Shown here: piece after piece, positions 51,324 to 59,895 of the stretch
Numbering within the stretch: position 1 is the stretch's first letter
Layout of the letters: the number at the start of each line of letters is the position of its first letter
Assembly: GCF_016862195.1 (NCBI RefSeq)
Contig: NZ_BOMM01000016.1
Coordinates: forward strand, 1-64,000
Reading direction: 5' to 3'
DNA from: Paractinoplanes ferrugineus
GTDB taxonomy: Bacteria > Actinomycetota > Actinomycetes > Mycobacteriales > Micromonosporaceae
Length of the DNA stretch: 64,000 nucleotides
Program-made: the position numbers and the translations under genes
The notes under the pieces: generated by a model
Database searches by the model: none
Told to the model about the DNA's origin: nothing
What the model saw: only the letters and a program-made list of their open reading frames with translations

Positions 51324-52244
51324 GTGAAGCAATATCTGGTCGCCGCGGCGGCCCTCGCTCTGCTGGCCGGGTGCGGTTCCGGCGGCACCGACGCGGCCGC
51401 CGGCTCGCCGGGCGGCACCTCGATCTCGGTCGTCGCGACCACCCCCGAGGTGGCCGACTTCGTCCGGCACATCGCCGGCGGCGACGTGCGCGTCACCCAG
51501 GTCATCAAGCCCAATGTGGACCCGCACGAGTACGAGCCCACCCCGGCCGACATCCAGGCCATCGGCCAGGCCCAGCTGGTCGTCAAGAACGGTGTCGGTC
51601 TGGAGGCGTGGCTCGACCAGACGATCCGGTCGGCCGGTTTCAAGGGCTCCGTCGTGGACTCCAGCCAGGGCGTCGAACTGCGCAAGGGCGACCCGGGCGA
51701 CGAGGAGATGAAGGACGGCGACCCGCACATCTGGCACAACCCGCTGAACGCCAAGATCATGGTCACGAACATCGAGAAAGGGCTCGCCGCCGCCGACCCG
51801 GCGCACGCGTCGGCCTACGCGGCCAACCTCACGAGCTATTCGGCGAAGCTCGACCAGCTCGACGCCGACAACGAGGCCGCCTACGCGAAGATCCCGGCCG
51901 AGCAGCGCAAGCTCGTCACCAACCACGACGCGTTCGGCTACTACGTCGACCGCTACAAGCTCACCTTCGTCGGCTCGGTCATCCCGAGCATGGACACCTC
52001 CGCCGAGCTCTCCGGGCAGCAGCTCACCGAACTGGTCGCGAAGATCAAGGCGACCGGCACGAAGGCGATCTTCACCGAGAGCTCGCTGCCGCCGAAGACC
52101 GCCGAGGCGATCGCCAAGCAGGCCGGCGTCAAGGTGATCGGCGGCGAGGACGCGCTCTTCGGCGACAGCCTCGGCCCGGACGGGTCCTACCTCGAGGCGG
52201 AGCAGCACAACACGCAGGTGATCACCTCGGCGCTGGCCGGCTGA
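51324..52244 (+). CDS. Zinc/manganese ABC transporter substrate-binding lipoprotein (ZnuA-like)
   Basis: A 306-residue SBP family 9 metal receptor. The lipobox is LLAGCGS. Metal ligands are expected at the histidines in NVDPHEYEP, GDPHIWHNP and VTNHDAFGYY and at an acidic residue in VIGGEDALFGD. It lacks the long His-rich loop of many ZnuA proteins, so manganese is not excluded. It starts with GTG at 51324 with GGAG 7 bases upstream. It heads a four-gene operon under the Zur-like box. Confidence 0.92.
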   Translation: MKQYLVAAAALALLAGCGSGGTDAAAGSPGGTSISVVATTPEVADFVRHIAGGDVRVTQVIKPNVDPHEYEPTPADIQAIGQAQLVVKNGVGLEAWLDQTIRSAGFKGSVVDSSQGVELRKGDPGDEEMKDGDPHIWHNPLNAKIMVTNIEKGLAAADPAHASAYAANLTSYSAKLDQLDADNEAAYAKIPAEQRKLVTNHDAFGYYVDRYKLTFVGSVIPSMDTSAELSGQQLTELVAKIKATGTKAIFTESSLPPKTAEAIAKQAGVKVIGGEDALFGDSLGPDGSYLEAEQHNTQVITSALAG

Positions 52245-52245
52245 G

Positions 52246-52998
52246 ATGAGCGCGGCCCTCAGCTACTCCGCGGTCAGCGCCGGCTATCACGGCACGCCCG
52301 TGCTCACCCACGTCGACCTCACCCTGGCCGGTGGGCAGCGCCTCGCCCTGGTCGGCCCGAACGGGGCCGGCAAGTCCACGCTGATCAAGTCGATCCTCGG
52401 CCTGATCCCGGTCCTCGGCGGGGCGGCGACCGTCCTCGGGCGACCGCCCGCCCAGGCCCGCCCGCTGATCGGCTACGTGCCGCAGACCGACTCGCTCGAC
52501 GCCGACTTCCCGGTCACCGCCGCGCAGGTGGTGATGATGGGCCGCTACCGGCGGATCGGCTGGTGGCGGCCCACCCGCGCGGCCGACCGGCGCGCCGTCC
52601 GGGCGGCACTGGAGCAGGTCGGACTGGCCGACCGGGCGGGCAAGCACTTCGGCACGCTCTCCGGCGGGCAGCGCCAGCGGGTGCTGCTCGCCCGCGCCCT
52701 CGCCGCCGAACCACGCCTGCTCCTGCTGGACGAACCCTTCAACGGCGTCGACGCGGTCAGCCAGGAAGCCATCCTCGGCGTCCTGCGGACGCTGTCGGCC
52801 GACGGCACCGCGGTCGTGCTCAGCACCCACGACCTGGCCGTCGCCGCCGAGCTCGCCGACATCGTCTGCCTGCTCAACGGGCGGCAATGGGCGGCCGGGT
52901 CACCCGAGGCGGTGCTCACCGCGGAAAACCTGCGTGCGGCGTACGGCGGACACGCGATCGAGGTCGGCCACGACCGTACGGTTCTGGTGGAGCCGTGA
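52246..52998 (+). CDS. Zinc/manganese ABC transporter ATP-binding protein (ZnuC-like)
   Basis: A 250-residue ATPase. Walker A is GPNGAGKST, the Q-loop sits in YVPQTDSLDADFPVT, the signature is LSGGQRQR, and Walker B is LLLLDEPFNGVD with the switch His in STHDLAV. The QTDSLDxDFPVTxxxVVMMGRY block is typical of metal-type ATPases. It begins one base after the binding-protein stop and overlaps the permease gene (GTGA). Confidence 0.95.
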   Translation: MSAALSYSAVSAGYHGTPVLTHVDLTLAGGQRLALVGPNGAGKSTLIKSILGLIPVLGGAATVLGRPPAQARPLIGYVPQTDSLDADFPVTAAQVVMMGRYRRIGWWRPTRAADRRAVRAALEQVGLADRAGKHFGTLSGGQRQRVLLARALAAEPRLLLLDEPFNGVDAVSQEAILGVLRTLSADGTAVVLSTHDLAVAAELADIVCLLNGRQWAAGSPEAVLTAENLRAAYGGHAIEVGHDRTVLVEP

Positions 52999-53867
52999 TC
53001 GAACCGTTCGCCGTACCGTTCATGGCCCGGGCCCTCGCCGAGCTGGCCCTGCTCGCCCTGATCTGCGGCCCGGTGAGCGTGTTCGTCTTCGCCCGCCGCC
53101 TGTCGTTCGTCTCCGACGCCCTGACCCACACGGTCTTCCCCGGCGTGGTGATCGGCTTCCTGGCCGGCGGCGTCGAGGGCATCTTCGCCGGCGCGCTGGT
53201 CGCCGCGGTCGTGACGGCTGTCGCGCTCACCCTGCTGACCCGGGCCGGCGCCCTCTCCGACGACGCGTCCACGGCCGTCGTGCTGACCGCGATGTTCTCG
53301 ATCGGTGTCGCGCTGGTGTCCCGGCGGTCCTCGTACACCTCGGATCTGACGACCTTCCTCTTCGGCCGCATCCTGACCGTGACCCCGAGCCAGCTGGCCG
53401 AGACGGCGGCCCTGGCCGCCGTGATCCTCACGCTGCTGCTGATCGGCGCGCGCGCCATCATCTTCCGGACCTTCGACCCGACCGGCGCGGCCGCCGCCGG
53501 TTATCGCGTCTTCTGGCTCGACCTGTGGCTCAACCTGATCGTCGCGCTCGTCGTCGTCGCCGCGGTCCGCGCGGTCGGCACCATCCTGGTGGTGGCGCTG
53601 CTCATCGTCCCGGCCGCGGCCGCCCGCATGATCACGTCCCGGCTGGTCGCGATGGCAGCGATCGGCACCGGCCTGATCCTGCTCGCCTCCTACGCCGGCC
53701 TGCTGGCGAGCTGGACCGCCTCGGTCACCTACGGTTTCGCGCTGACCTCGGCCTCCGCCGTGGTCCTGGCACTGGTCCTGATCTACCTGCTGCTCCTGCC
53801 GCTGGGCGCGCTGCGCTCGGCGCCCTCCCCCACCGGCGGGAGGTCACCTCATGAACTGGTGGGATGA
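52995..53867 (+). CDS. ABC-3 family metal permease, first copy
   Basis: A 290-residue membrane permease of the ABC-3 family with eight or nine helices. It starts with GTG at 52995. FARRLSFVSDALTHTVFPGVVIGFL is the family motif near the N-terminus, and GTILVVALLIVPAAAARM is the conserved C-terminal helix pair. It overlaps the second permease gene by 17 bases. Two distinct permeases in tandem imply a heterodimeric channel, as in some manganese/zinc systems. Confidence 0.92.
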   Translation: MIEPFAVPFMARALAELALLALICGPVSVFVFARRLSFVSDALTHTVFPGVVIGFLAGGVEGIFAGALVAAVVTAVALTLLTRAGALSDDASTAVVLTAMFSIGVALVSRRSSYTSDLTTFLFGRILTVTPSQLAETAALAAVILTLLLIGARAIIFRTFDPTGAAAAGYRVFWLDLWLNLIVALVVVAAVRAVGTILVVALLIVPAAAARMITSRLVAMAAIGTGLILLASYAGLLASWTASVTYGFALTSASAVVLALVLIYLLLLPLGALRSAPSPTGGRSPHELVG

Positions 53868-54738
53868 CGCGCTGCACCGGGCCACCGTCGAGGTTCTGCT
53901 CGCGGGTGCGCTGGCCGGGCTCGTCGGCGTACAGGTGGTACTGCGCCGGCTGTCGTTCTTCACGATGGCGCTCACCCACGCGACCTTTCCCGGCGTGGTC
54001 GCCGCCTCGATCATCGGGGTGAACATCATGATCGGTGGCATCGCGGCGGGCGGGATCATCGCGCTCGGCGTGGCCGCGCTGAGCCGCCGCCGGGGTCAGA
54101 ACGCCGCCGCCGCGACCGGGGTGCTGCTGTCGGCCGGTTTCGCGCTCGGCACCGGCCTGGTCGCGACGCAGAGCGGGTTCAGCCGGGACCTGTCGTCGTT
54201 CCTGGTCGGCTCGATCCTCACGGTCGGCCCGGCCGACCTGGTCGGCACCCTCGCGGTGCTGATCGTGGTGGCGACCGTGCTGCTCGTCTGCCGCCGGCCG
54301 CTGACGTTCACCGGCTTCGACCGGACGGGCGCCCGGTCGGCGGGTTTCGCCACCGGCGTGTGGGACGTGGTCCTGCTGCTGACCATCGAGATCGTGGTGG
54401 TCACGATCGTCCCCGCGGTCGGCACGATCCTGGCCCTGGCCCTGATCGTGGCCCCCGCCGCCGCGGCCCGCGCCTGGTCGACCCGCCTCGGCGTGCTCAC
54501 CGCCCTGGCCGTGGTGTTCGGCGCGGCGAGCGGCCTCGGCGGCCTCTACCTCTCGCTGCGCTGGAACATCGCGGCCGGCGCCAGCATCACCCTGACCGCG
54601 ACGGCCCTGCTGGCCGCCTCCCTGATCCTGTCCCGGCTGATCGGCGGCATCCGGCGCCCCCCGGCGTTCTACGCCCTGACCGGTGAGGCGACCAAGGACC
54701 TCGGCCCGGAGGTGCTGCGCTACACCCGGAGCGGCTGA
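53851..54738 (+). CDS. ABC-3 family metal permease, second copy
   Basis: A 295-residue ABC-3 permease. VVLRRLSFFTMALTHATFPGVV aligns with the equivalent motif of the first permease, and GTILALALIVAPAAAARAW with its C-terminal helix pair. It overlaps the preceding gene by 17 bases and is the last gene of the operon, followed by a strong terminator. Confidence 0.92.
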   Translation: MNWWDDALHRATVEVLLAGALAGLVGVQVVLRRLSFFTMALTHATFPGVVAASIIGVNIMIGGIAAGGIIALGVAALSRRRGQNAAAATGVLLSAGFALGTGLVATQSGFSRDLSSFLVGSILTVGPADLVGTLAVLIVVATVLLVCRRPLTFTGFDRTGARSAGFATGVWDVVLLLTIEIVVVTIVPAVGTILALALIVAPAAAARAWSTRLGVLTALAVVFGAASGLGGLYLSLRWNIAAGASITLTATALLAASLILSRLIGGIRRPPAFYALTGEATKDLGPEVLRYTRSG

Positions 54739-54765
54739 TCAGCGGCCGGCGAGCCGGCGGCGGGA

Positions 54766-54803
54766 CCCGAGCCTGACGCCGACCGGTCGGCGTCAGGCTC
54801 GGG
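54766..54803 (+). terminator. Terminator of the metal ABC operon
   Basis: A 38-base perfect palindrome (19 + 19) lies 27 bases after the last permease stop. It would fold into a very stable hairpin and can act in both directions. Confidence 0.75.
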
Positions 54804-54855
54804 CTCGGTTAGCATCGGGCCCGGCGACCGGGCGGTGCTAGGAGACGAGGGCGAC

Positions 54856-55920
54856 ATGATCAGCGGACGGCAGCTGGTGAGCCTCGGGGTCGCGCTGGTG
54901 GCCGCCGCGGCGATGGTGGGCGGCCAGCCGGGCGGCAAGCAGAAGCCGGCGCCGCCGGTCAACGCCCGGGTCGCCTGGCCGCAGGCGCAACGGGCCAACC
55001 TGCCGGCCACGCTCGCGGACGGGGCCGCCTACGAACCGGCCGTCTTCCTCGACGCCGACCGGTCGGTCGGGACGGCGCCGACGCCCGACCGCCGTGCGCT
55101 GCGGTTGGTGCTGCGGGACGGCAACGGCTCCGTGCGTACCCTCCGGACCTTGCCGTTGAATGTCAATCCGTCGATCGAGAGCCCGACGCTGTCCGGGACG
55201 GACCTGGTGTGGGCGGAGAGCTCGCGGAACCGGGAACAGCTCTGGACGATCGACCTCGCCTCGAACCGGCCGGCGCGGCTGCTGACCGCCGACGTGGGGG
55301 ACGCGCGGTTCTACGAGTCGCAGTACGACCTGGTGTTCGCGCAGGGCCGGGTGCATTGGGTGGCGGCGGGCGCGGACGACACCACCGAGATCCGGTCGGT
55401 CGCGCTGGGCGGCGGGGCGGTGAGCGTACGGTCGGAGTCCGGCGCCTGGTCGTTGTCCGCCTGGCCCTGGCTGATCAACGGCGTGACCGCGGCCGGCGGA
55501 ACGACCGTGCTGCGTGACATGACGACCGGCCAGGACCGCCGAGTGGTGTCGCCCGGCCGTGGCGTGACCGCGTGCGGCCCGCTGTGGTGCCGGGTGGTCG
55601 CGTTCGACAAGAAGGGCTATCCGCAGATCGACGTGATGCGCCCGGACGGCTCGGACCGCCGCCGGATAGCGGGCGGCACGGCGGCCACGGCGATCGCTGA
55701 CAACGCTGTGCTGGATCGCTTCGAGATCTACTCGATGCAGACCGACAACTCCGATCTGACCGGCTATTACCAGGTCCTGGCGTACGACATCAACCGCCGC
55801 AGCACCGTCGAGATCAGCCCCGAGGCGACCGACGTCAGCTATCGCGCGGGTGTGCTGTGGTGGTCGACCGGAAGTCAGGACCAGTTCGTCCGCCACTCCC
55901 TCGACCTGCGGACCGTCTGA
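54856..55920 (+). CDS. Secreted beta-propeller-like protein of unknown function
   Basis: A 354-residue protein with an N-terminal hydrophobic segment (LVSLGVALVAAAAMVGG) that acts as signal peptide or anchor, a Pro-rich spacer and repeats suggestive of a WD/TolB-like propeller (LVWAESSRNREQLWTIDL, HWVAAGADDTTEIRSVAL, YQVLAYDINRRSTVEIS). I recognise no precise family. GGAG and GAGGG lie upstream of the ATG at 54856. It sits between the metal operon terminator and the DinB gene; no functional link is evident. Confidence 0.75.
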   Translation: MISGRQLVSLGVALVAAAAMVGGQPGGKQKPAPPVNARVAWPQAQRANLPATLADGAAYEPAVFLDADRSVGTAPTPDRRALRLVLRDGNGSVRTLRTLPLNVNPSIESPTLSGTDLVWAESSRNREQLWTIDLASNRPARLLTADVGDARFYESQYDLVFAQGRVHWVAAGADDTTEIRSVALGGGAVSVRSESGAWSLSAWPWLINGVTAAGGTTVLRDMTTGQDRRVVSPGRGVTACGPLWCRVVAFDKKGYPQIDVMRPDGSDRRRIAGGTAATAIADNAVLDRFEIYSMQTDNSDLTGYYQVLAYDINRRSTVEISPEATDVSYRAGVLWWSTGSQDQFVRHSLDLRTV

Positions 55921-55960
55921 GGGCCGACGACCCGTCTTGATCGGTGGCAAACTCCACGGC

Positions 55961-56533
55961 ATGGACGCCAAGGATCACCTCCGCCACTACCTCGACGAGG
56001 CCCGGAAGGTTCTGTTGTGGAAACTGGACGGCCTTTCCGAGTACGACGTCCGCCGTCCGCTGACCCCGACCGGCACCAACCTGCTGGGCCTGGTGAAGCA
56101 CTCGGCCGGGGTGGACGCGGGTTACTTCGGCGAGGTGTTCGGCCGCCCGTTCCCCGAACCGATGCCCTGGATGTCGGAGACCGCCGAGACGAACGCCGAC
56201 ATGTGGGCGACGACCGACGAGTCCCGGGCGGACCTGATCGCCCTGTACCACCGGGTCTGGGAGCATTCGAACGCCACGATCGCGGCCCTTGCGCTGGACG
56301 CGATCGGTCAGGTTCCGTGGTGGGGCGCCGACAGCGAGGTGACCCTGCACCAGATCCTGATCCACGTGACGGCGGAGACGAATCGGCACGCCGGCCACGC
56401 CGACATAGTCCGCGAATTGATCGACGGCGTGGCCGGCACCCGCGCGAACGGCGTCAATCTGCCCGCGGCTGACCGGGAGTGGTGGAGCGCCTACCACGCC
56501 CGCCTGGAGGAGGCGGCACAAGCCGCGCGCTGA
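55961..56533 (+). CDS. DinB-family (DUF664) protein
   Basis: A 190-residue four-helix-bundle protein of the DinB/YfiT-like metalloenzyme superfamily, DUF664 branch. Metal ligands are expected at the His in LLGLVKHSAGV and at two histidines in TAETNRHAGHADIVRE. Related proteins are thiol-dependent S-transferases using mycothiol or bacillithiol. CAAACT at 55948 ends 7 bases before the ATG, a weak leaderless element. No partner gene is adjacent. Confidence 0.88.
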   Translation: MDAKDHLRHYLDEARKVLLWKLDGLSEYDVRRPLTPTGTNLLGLVKHSAGVDAGYFGEVFGRPFPEPMPWMSETAETNADMWATTDESRADLIALYHRVWEHSNATIAALALDAIGQVPWWGADSEVTLHQILIHVTAETNRHAGHADIVRELIDGVAGTRANGVNLPAADREWWSAYHARLEEAAQAAR

Positions 56534-56547
56534 GCATCATGGCGGCC

Positions 56548-56584
56548 GGCAACGGCCCCCGGACGTACGCCGAGGGCCGTTGCC
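56548..56584. terminator. Bidirectional terminator between DinB and pectate lyase genes
   Basis: A perfect 11-bp stem (56548-56558 with 56574-56584) and a 15-base loop lies between two convergent genes, 15 bases from the DinB stop and 10 from the lyase stop. Confidence 0.6.
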
Positions 56585-56593
56585 GCGGGACCG

Positions 56594-57313
56594 CTAGGAG
56601 ACGATGCAGTTCCTGCCGTTCGCGCCGCTTCCGGTCTTGACCGGCTCGGCGCCGGTGTTGTTGCCGGTGTAGAGCCAGCAGGTGGGGATGCTGCCGATGT
56701 TGTTGCCCTTGAGGGTGGCGACGTCGCCGAAGTTGGTGTTGACGCCGGCGATCACCTTGCCACTGGTGGCGGTGACGTTCTGGATGGTCACCTTGCGGGC
56801 GGCCTGGGTGGAGCAGTTGCCGCAGGAGCGGTAGAGCTTGCCGAAGTTGGAGACCTTGAAGTTCTTGATGGTCACCGAGCCGCCGGCACCGCGGTTGTCC
56901 TGGAACACCTTGTCCGACGCGCTGGCGGCGCTGCCGCCGTCGATCACGACGGTGGCGTTGTTGCCGCGGAAGGTGGCGGCGTCCTCGCCGACGTCCTGCC
57001 AGGTGACGTTGCGGATGGTGCAGCTGCCGGCGCAGTGCACGCCGTCGGCCGCCGGGGAGCCCAGCACGACGTTCTGGATGGTCGCGCCGGACGCCAGGTT
57101 GAACAGCGGGTCCTGGCCCTCGGCCTGGCCGCCGGAGCCGAGGTCACCGGAGCCGATGTAGCGCTTGCCGCCGCCGTCGAAGGTGCCGGTCACCTGGATC
57201 GTCTTGGTGACCTTCACGTCGGTGGCGGCGGACGCCAGGCTCACCAGCGAGACCGAACCGGCCAGGGCGGCGGCCAGCACGGCGGCGCCGATGAGCAAGC
57301 GTGGTCGTTTCAT
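56594..57313 (-). CDS. Secreted pectate lyase, polysaccharide lyase family 3
   Basis: A 239-residue exported enzyme that cleaves polygalacturonate by beta-elimination with calcium. The signal peptide is near residues 1-32 (ends LASA). The mature part is the PL3 parallel beta-helix: VTGTFDGGGKRYIGSGDL, QDPLFNLASGATIQNVVLG, DGVHCAGSCTIRNVTWQDVGEDA and RNCIVS at the end, with the conserved cysteine pairs. The ATG at 57313 has GAAAGG upstream. It is monocistronic between two terminators and suggests use of plant debris. Confidence 0.93.
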   Translation of the reverse strand: MKRPRLLIGAAVLAAALAGSVSLVSLASAATDVKVTKTIQVTGTFDGGGKRYIGSGDLGSGGQAEGQDPLFNLASGATIQNVVLGSPAADGVHCAGSCTIRNVTWQDVGEDAATFRGNNATVVIDGGSAASASDKVFQDNRGAGGSVTIKNFKVSNFGKLYRSCGNCSTQAARKVTIQNVTATSGKVIAGVNTNFGDVATLKGNNIGSIPTCWLYTGNNTGAEPVKTGSGANGRNCIVS

Positions 57314-57492
57314 TTTCGGACCTTTCGTCGAGTACCCGGTCAAGGCGTGACGCACGGGAGGAACATATGCCTCGGTAACCGGCTCGAGAACGGTTCGATA
57401 TCGATGGATGTCTTAAGAGAAATTTAATCGATGCTTTTTTCAAGGCTAGGAATACTGCAAATAGCCATTGACATGGGCAAATGCCGGTTTTA

Positions 57493-57506
57493 TGCAAACC
57501 TTTGCA
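57493..57506. promoter_or_regulatory. Palindrome TGCAAA-CC-TTTGCA upstream of the pectate lyase
   Basis: A perfect 6-2-6 inverted repeat about 180 bases upstream of the lyase start, in an AT-richer region that also holds further GCAAA copies near 57456 and 57476. It is a candidate operator for sugar or cAMP-type control. Confidence 0.4.
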
Positions 57507-57518
57507 AACAAGATCGGC

Positions 57519-57553
57519 GGCGCCCGCGCCGGCGGCTGTCCGGCGCGGGCGCC
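57519..57553 (-). terminator. Terminator of the DUF3558-like lipoprotein gene
   Basis: A perfect 14-bp GC stem (57519-57532 with 57540-57553) and a 7-base loop lies 24 bases beyond the stop at 57577 on the minus strand. Confidence 0.65.
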
Positions 57554-57576
57554 CGCCTCCCGACGGCCGAGCGGAG

Positions 57577-58152
57577 CTAGCCCTTGAGCCGGGCCATGGT
57601 CCCCTTCGCCGTACTGATCAGAGCGTCGTCGACAGCGGGTCCGCTCTTGGACAGGACCGCGATGGTCAGGTACAGGTTGCCGTCGTAGACGGCCAGGTGG
57701 GGACCGGTCAGCGGGTCGTCGTAGGAGTAGGCCCCCTGACCCAGGCCGGGCACGTCGGTCTGCTTGTCGCCGCCGGAGTCGCCGGCCTTCTTGAGACCGT
57801 CGAACTGCGACTGCATCGAGCTGGTGTCGGACACGTTGGCCTCGACCAGGACGCCGACCCGGGCGCCGGTCTTGCCGTACTCCCGTTCACACCGCGTGAT
57901 GCTCAGCCCCGAGCCGGTGCGGCCCGGCCCCTTCTCGGCGTCGATCAGCGGCCCGAACTTGGCGGTCAGGGCCTGATCGTCAATGATCTTGCAGAGGTCG
58001 TCGGGCGCCCGGTATCTCCCACCGGCCACGCCCGCCTGCGAGGCCGCGACCGCGGGGGCCGAGGCGGGTGAGGCAGTTGGCTTGTCCGACCCTCCGCAAC
58101 CGGACACCGCCAGCCCGAACAGTGCGACTACGACCAGTTTTGACGTCTTCAG
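57577..58152 (-). CDS. DUF3558-like lipoprotein with a probable CTG start
   Basis: A lipoprotein of about 191 residues. The frame encodes a full signal peptide, KTSKLVVVALFGLAVSGCGG, with lipobox VSGC, then a Ser/Ala spacer and a domain with two cysteines (DDLCKI, ITRCERE) and GLGQGAYSYDD typical of DUF3558. No ATG, GTG or TTG precedes the signal core; the first Shine-Dalgarno-spaced codon is CTG at 58152, 9 bases after GGAG. Starting at GTG 58107 would remove the signal. Family membership is inferred from layout. Confidence 0.75.
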   Translation of the reverse strand: MKTSKLVVVALFGLAVSGCGGSDKPTASPASAPAVAASQAGVAGGRYRAPDDLCKIIDDQALTAKFGPLIDAEKGPGRTGSGLSITRCEREYGKTGARVGVLVEANVSDTSSMQSQFDGLKKAGDSGGDKQTDVPGLGQGAYSYDDPLTGPHLAVYDGNLYLTIAVLSKSGPAVDDALISTAKGTMARLKG

Positions 58153-58289
58153 AACTTCTCACTCCTTCACAAATCGAGCATTACCCATTCCTGAAGGAGG
58201 TTAGCCGGGTGGCGCCGACCGCGCTGACCCGTGACCGGCGGGCAGCCACCCCGGCCCGGTCCGCACCCACTGAGCCGTCCCCACAGCAG

Positions 58290-58302
58290 TACGGTGGAAG
58301 GC
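58290..58302 (+). promoter_or_regulatory. Putative leaderless -10 of msrA
   Basis: TACGGT (58290-58295) ends 7 bases before the ATG at 58303. GGAAGG in the interval could alternatively serve as a close ribosome site. Confidence 0.35.
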
Positions 58303-58809
58303 ATGAGTGAAACCGAGACCGCCATCCTGGCGGGTGGGTGCTTCTGGGGTGTCCAGCAGCTCGTCCGCCGCCAGCCCGGCGTCCTCGACACGCGCGTCGG
58401 TTACTCCGGCGGCGACGTGCCGAACGCCACCTACTACAACCACGGCACCCACGCCGAGGCGATCGAGATCATCTTCGACCCGGCGGTCACGTCGTACCGG
58501 AAGATCCTGGAGTTCTTCTTCCAGATCCACGACCCGACCACGCTGAACCGGCAGGGCAACGACATCGGCCTGAGCTACCGCTCGGCGATCTTCTACACCA
58601 GCGACGAGCAGAAGCGGGTGGCCGAGGACACCATCGCCGACGTCGAGGCGTCCGGCCTGTGGCCCGGCAAGGTCGTCACGACGGTCGAGCCGGCCGGTCC
58701 GTTCTGGGAGGCCGAACCCGAGCACCAGGACTACCTCGAACGCCTCCCGAACGGCTACACCTGCCACTTCCCCCGGCCGGACTGGGTCCTGCCCAAGCGG
58801 AGCGCGTGA
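58303..58809 (+). CDS. msrA: Peptide-methionine (S)-S-oxide reductase MsrA
   Basis: A 168-residue MsrA that repairs methionine-S-sulfoxide in proteins. The catalytic motif GGCFWG carries C13, and [24 protein letters not shown] is the family block. The C-terminus ends without the usual recycling cysteine cluster, so it may rely on thioredoxin or mycothiol with the single resolving Cys in YTCHFPRP. It overlaps the next gene by 4 bases (GTGA), tying oxidised-protein repair to DNA repair. Confidence 0.95.
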   Translation: MSETETAILAGGCFWGVQQLVRRQPGVLDTRVGYSGGDVPNATYYNHGTHAEAIEIIFDPAVTSYRKILEFFFQIHDPTTLNRQGNDIGLSYRSAIFYTSDEQKRVAEDTIADVEASGLWPGKVVTTVEPAGPFWEAEPEHQDYLERLPNGYTCHFPRPDWVLPKRSA

Positions 58810-59624
58810 AGACCGAGCGTGCGGTGGCCGGCCCCTGGTCGCTGGCCACCTCCCGGGCGTTCTGGGCAGGCTTCGCCCCGGCCGCGCTGCGTGACCAGCC
58901 GGCCGGCGGCGAACTGCGCACCGTCTTCCTGGCCGAACCGGACTGGACCCGGGTCACCGCGACGGTCCGCCAGGACGGCCCGACCGCGCACCTGACCGTC
59001 GACGGTCCCGGCGACCTCGAGGCGGCCGCCGACCAGGTCGCCCGCTTCCTGTCCCTGGACGTCGACGGCCGCGGCTGGCCCGCGGTGGGCGAACGCGACC
59101 CGGTGATCGGCGAGGCCCAGCGGCAACTGCCGGGCTTCCGGCCGTGCGGCTTCCACTCACCGTACGAGGCGGCGGTGTGGGCCGTGCTGACCCAGCGCGT
59201 CCGCATGTCCCAGGCGCGCAAGACCCGAGCCGACCTGATCGCCCGGCACGGCCACGACGGCGCGTTCCCCGACCCGGCCCGGCTCCGCTCCCTCGACCTC
59301 GACCTGTTCGGCCGCCAGACCGAATATCTGCACGCGGTGGCCGAGGCCGCCCTCGACGGCCTGCTGGACGGCGCCCGGCTGCGCAAACTGAGCGCCGAGG
59401 CCGCCGTCGCCGAGGTCAAACAGGTCAAAGGGCTGGGCCTGTTCGCCTCCGAACTGGTCGCCCTCCGCGGCGCCAACCACCCGGACGGCCTGCCCCGCCA
59501 CGAGCCCCGTCTCGCCGCCGCCATCCTGGAGAGCTACGGCAGCGACGCGAGCCTCGAAGAACTCTCCGCGGCTTGGCGCCCTTACCGGACGTGGGCCTCG
59601 GTGTACTTGCGGGCGCTGGCCTGA
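58806..59624 (+). CDS. HhH-GPD/AlkA-like DNA glycosylase with altered catalytic position
   Basis: A 272-residue protein of the HhH-GPD superfamily with an AlkA-like N-terminal domain (about 1-95). The helix-hairpin-helix is at about 205-215 ([14 protein letters not shown]). In AlkA the catalytic Asp lies in LPDDYL; here the equivalent stretch is LPRHEPRL (229-236), so Asp is replaced by His/Glu. It may use Glu233, or bind damaged DNA without catalysis. It starts with GTG inside the msrA stop. The pair suggests a damage-repair unit. Confidence 0.82.
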   Translation: MKTERAVAGPWSLATSRAFWAGFAPAALRDQPAGGELRTVFLAEPDWTRVTATVRQDGPTAHLTVDGPGDLEAAADQVARFLSLDVDGRGWPAVGERDPVIGEAQRQLPGFRPCGFHSPYEAAVWAVLTQRVRMSQARKTRADLIARHGHDGAFPDPARLRSLDLDLFGRQTEYLHAVAEAALDGLLDGARLRKLSAEAAVAEVKQVKGLGLFASELVALRGANHPDGLPRHEPRLAAAILESYGSDASLEELSAAWRPYRTWASVYLRALA

Positions 59625-59639
59625 CCCGGTCGCTCCGGC

Positions 59640-59653
59640 CCGGCGCGCGCCGG
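59640..59653 (+). terminator. GC palindrome after the msrA operon
   Basis: A 14-base perfect palindrome CCGGCGCGCGCCGG lies 16 bases after the stop of the HhH-GPD gene. It could fold into a short terminator hairpin. Confidence 0.3.
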
Positions 59654-59702
59654 CCGCGTTCCCAGGCGCCCACGGCAAGCGCCACCGAACACCCGCTCGG
59701 CC

Positions 59703-59853
59703 GCCTCCGACGCGGCTGCCCGGCAGGTTCTCCTCACCGAGGCCCGCACGGCCAACACCTTCGCCCCGGCACCGGTGCCCGACGCCAAGACTGCGGCCGC
59801 CCCCGGCGGTGGCCGTGCTGGCCATGGACACCCGGTTCCACGCCGCGACTCGA
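59703..59853 (+). pseudogene. Decayed RutE-like nitroreductase (malonic semialdehyde reductase) remnant
   Basis: Plus-strand codons encode SDAAARQVLLTEARTANTF, the N-terminal signature of RutE-type nitroreductases (usual form LFREARTANTF followed by PVTDEQ). They run into APAPVPDAKTAAAP, and after a frameshift into AVLAMDTRFHA, which matches the family segment about 60 residues further on. The FMN-binding middle is missing and nothing recognisable follows. The intact enzyme reduces 3-oxopropanoate in pyrimidine degradation. This copy is inactive. Confidence 0.6.
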
Positions 59854-59895
59854 CCACGACGACGGGGTGCCGTGGGCCTGACCGCCCATCCCGAG

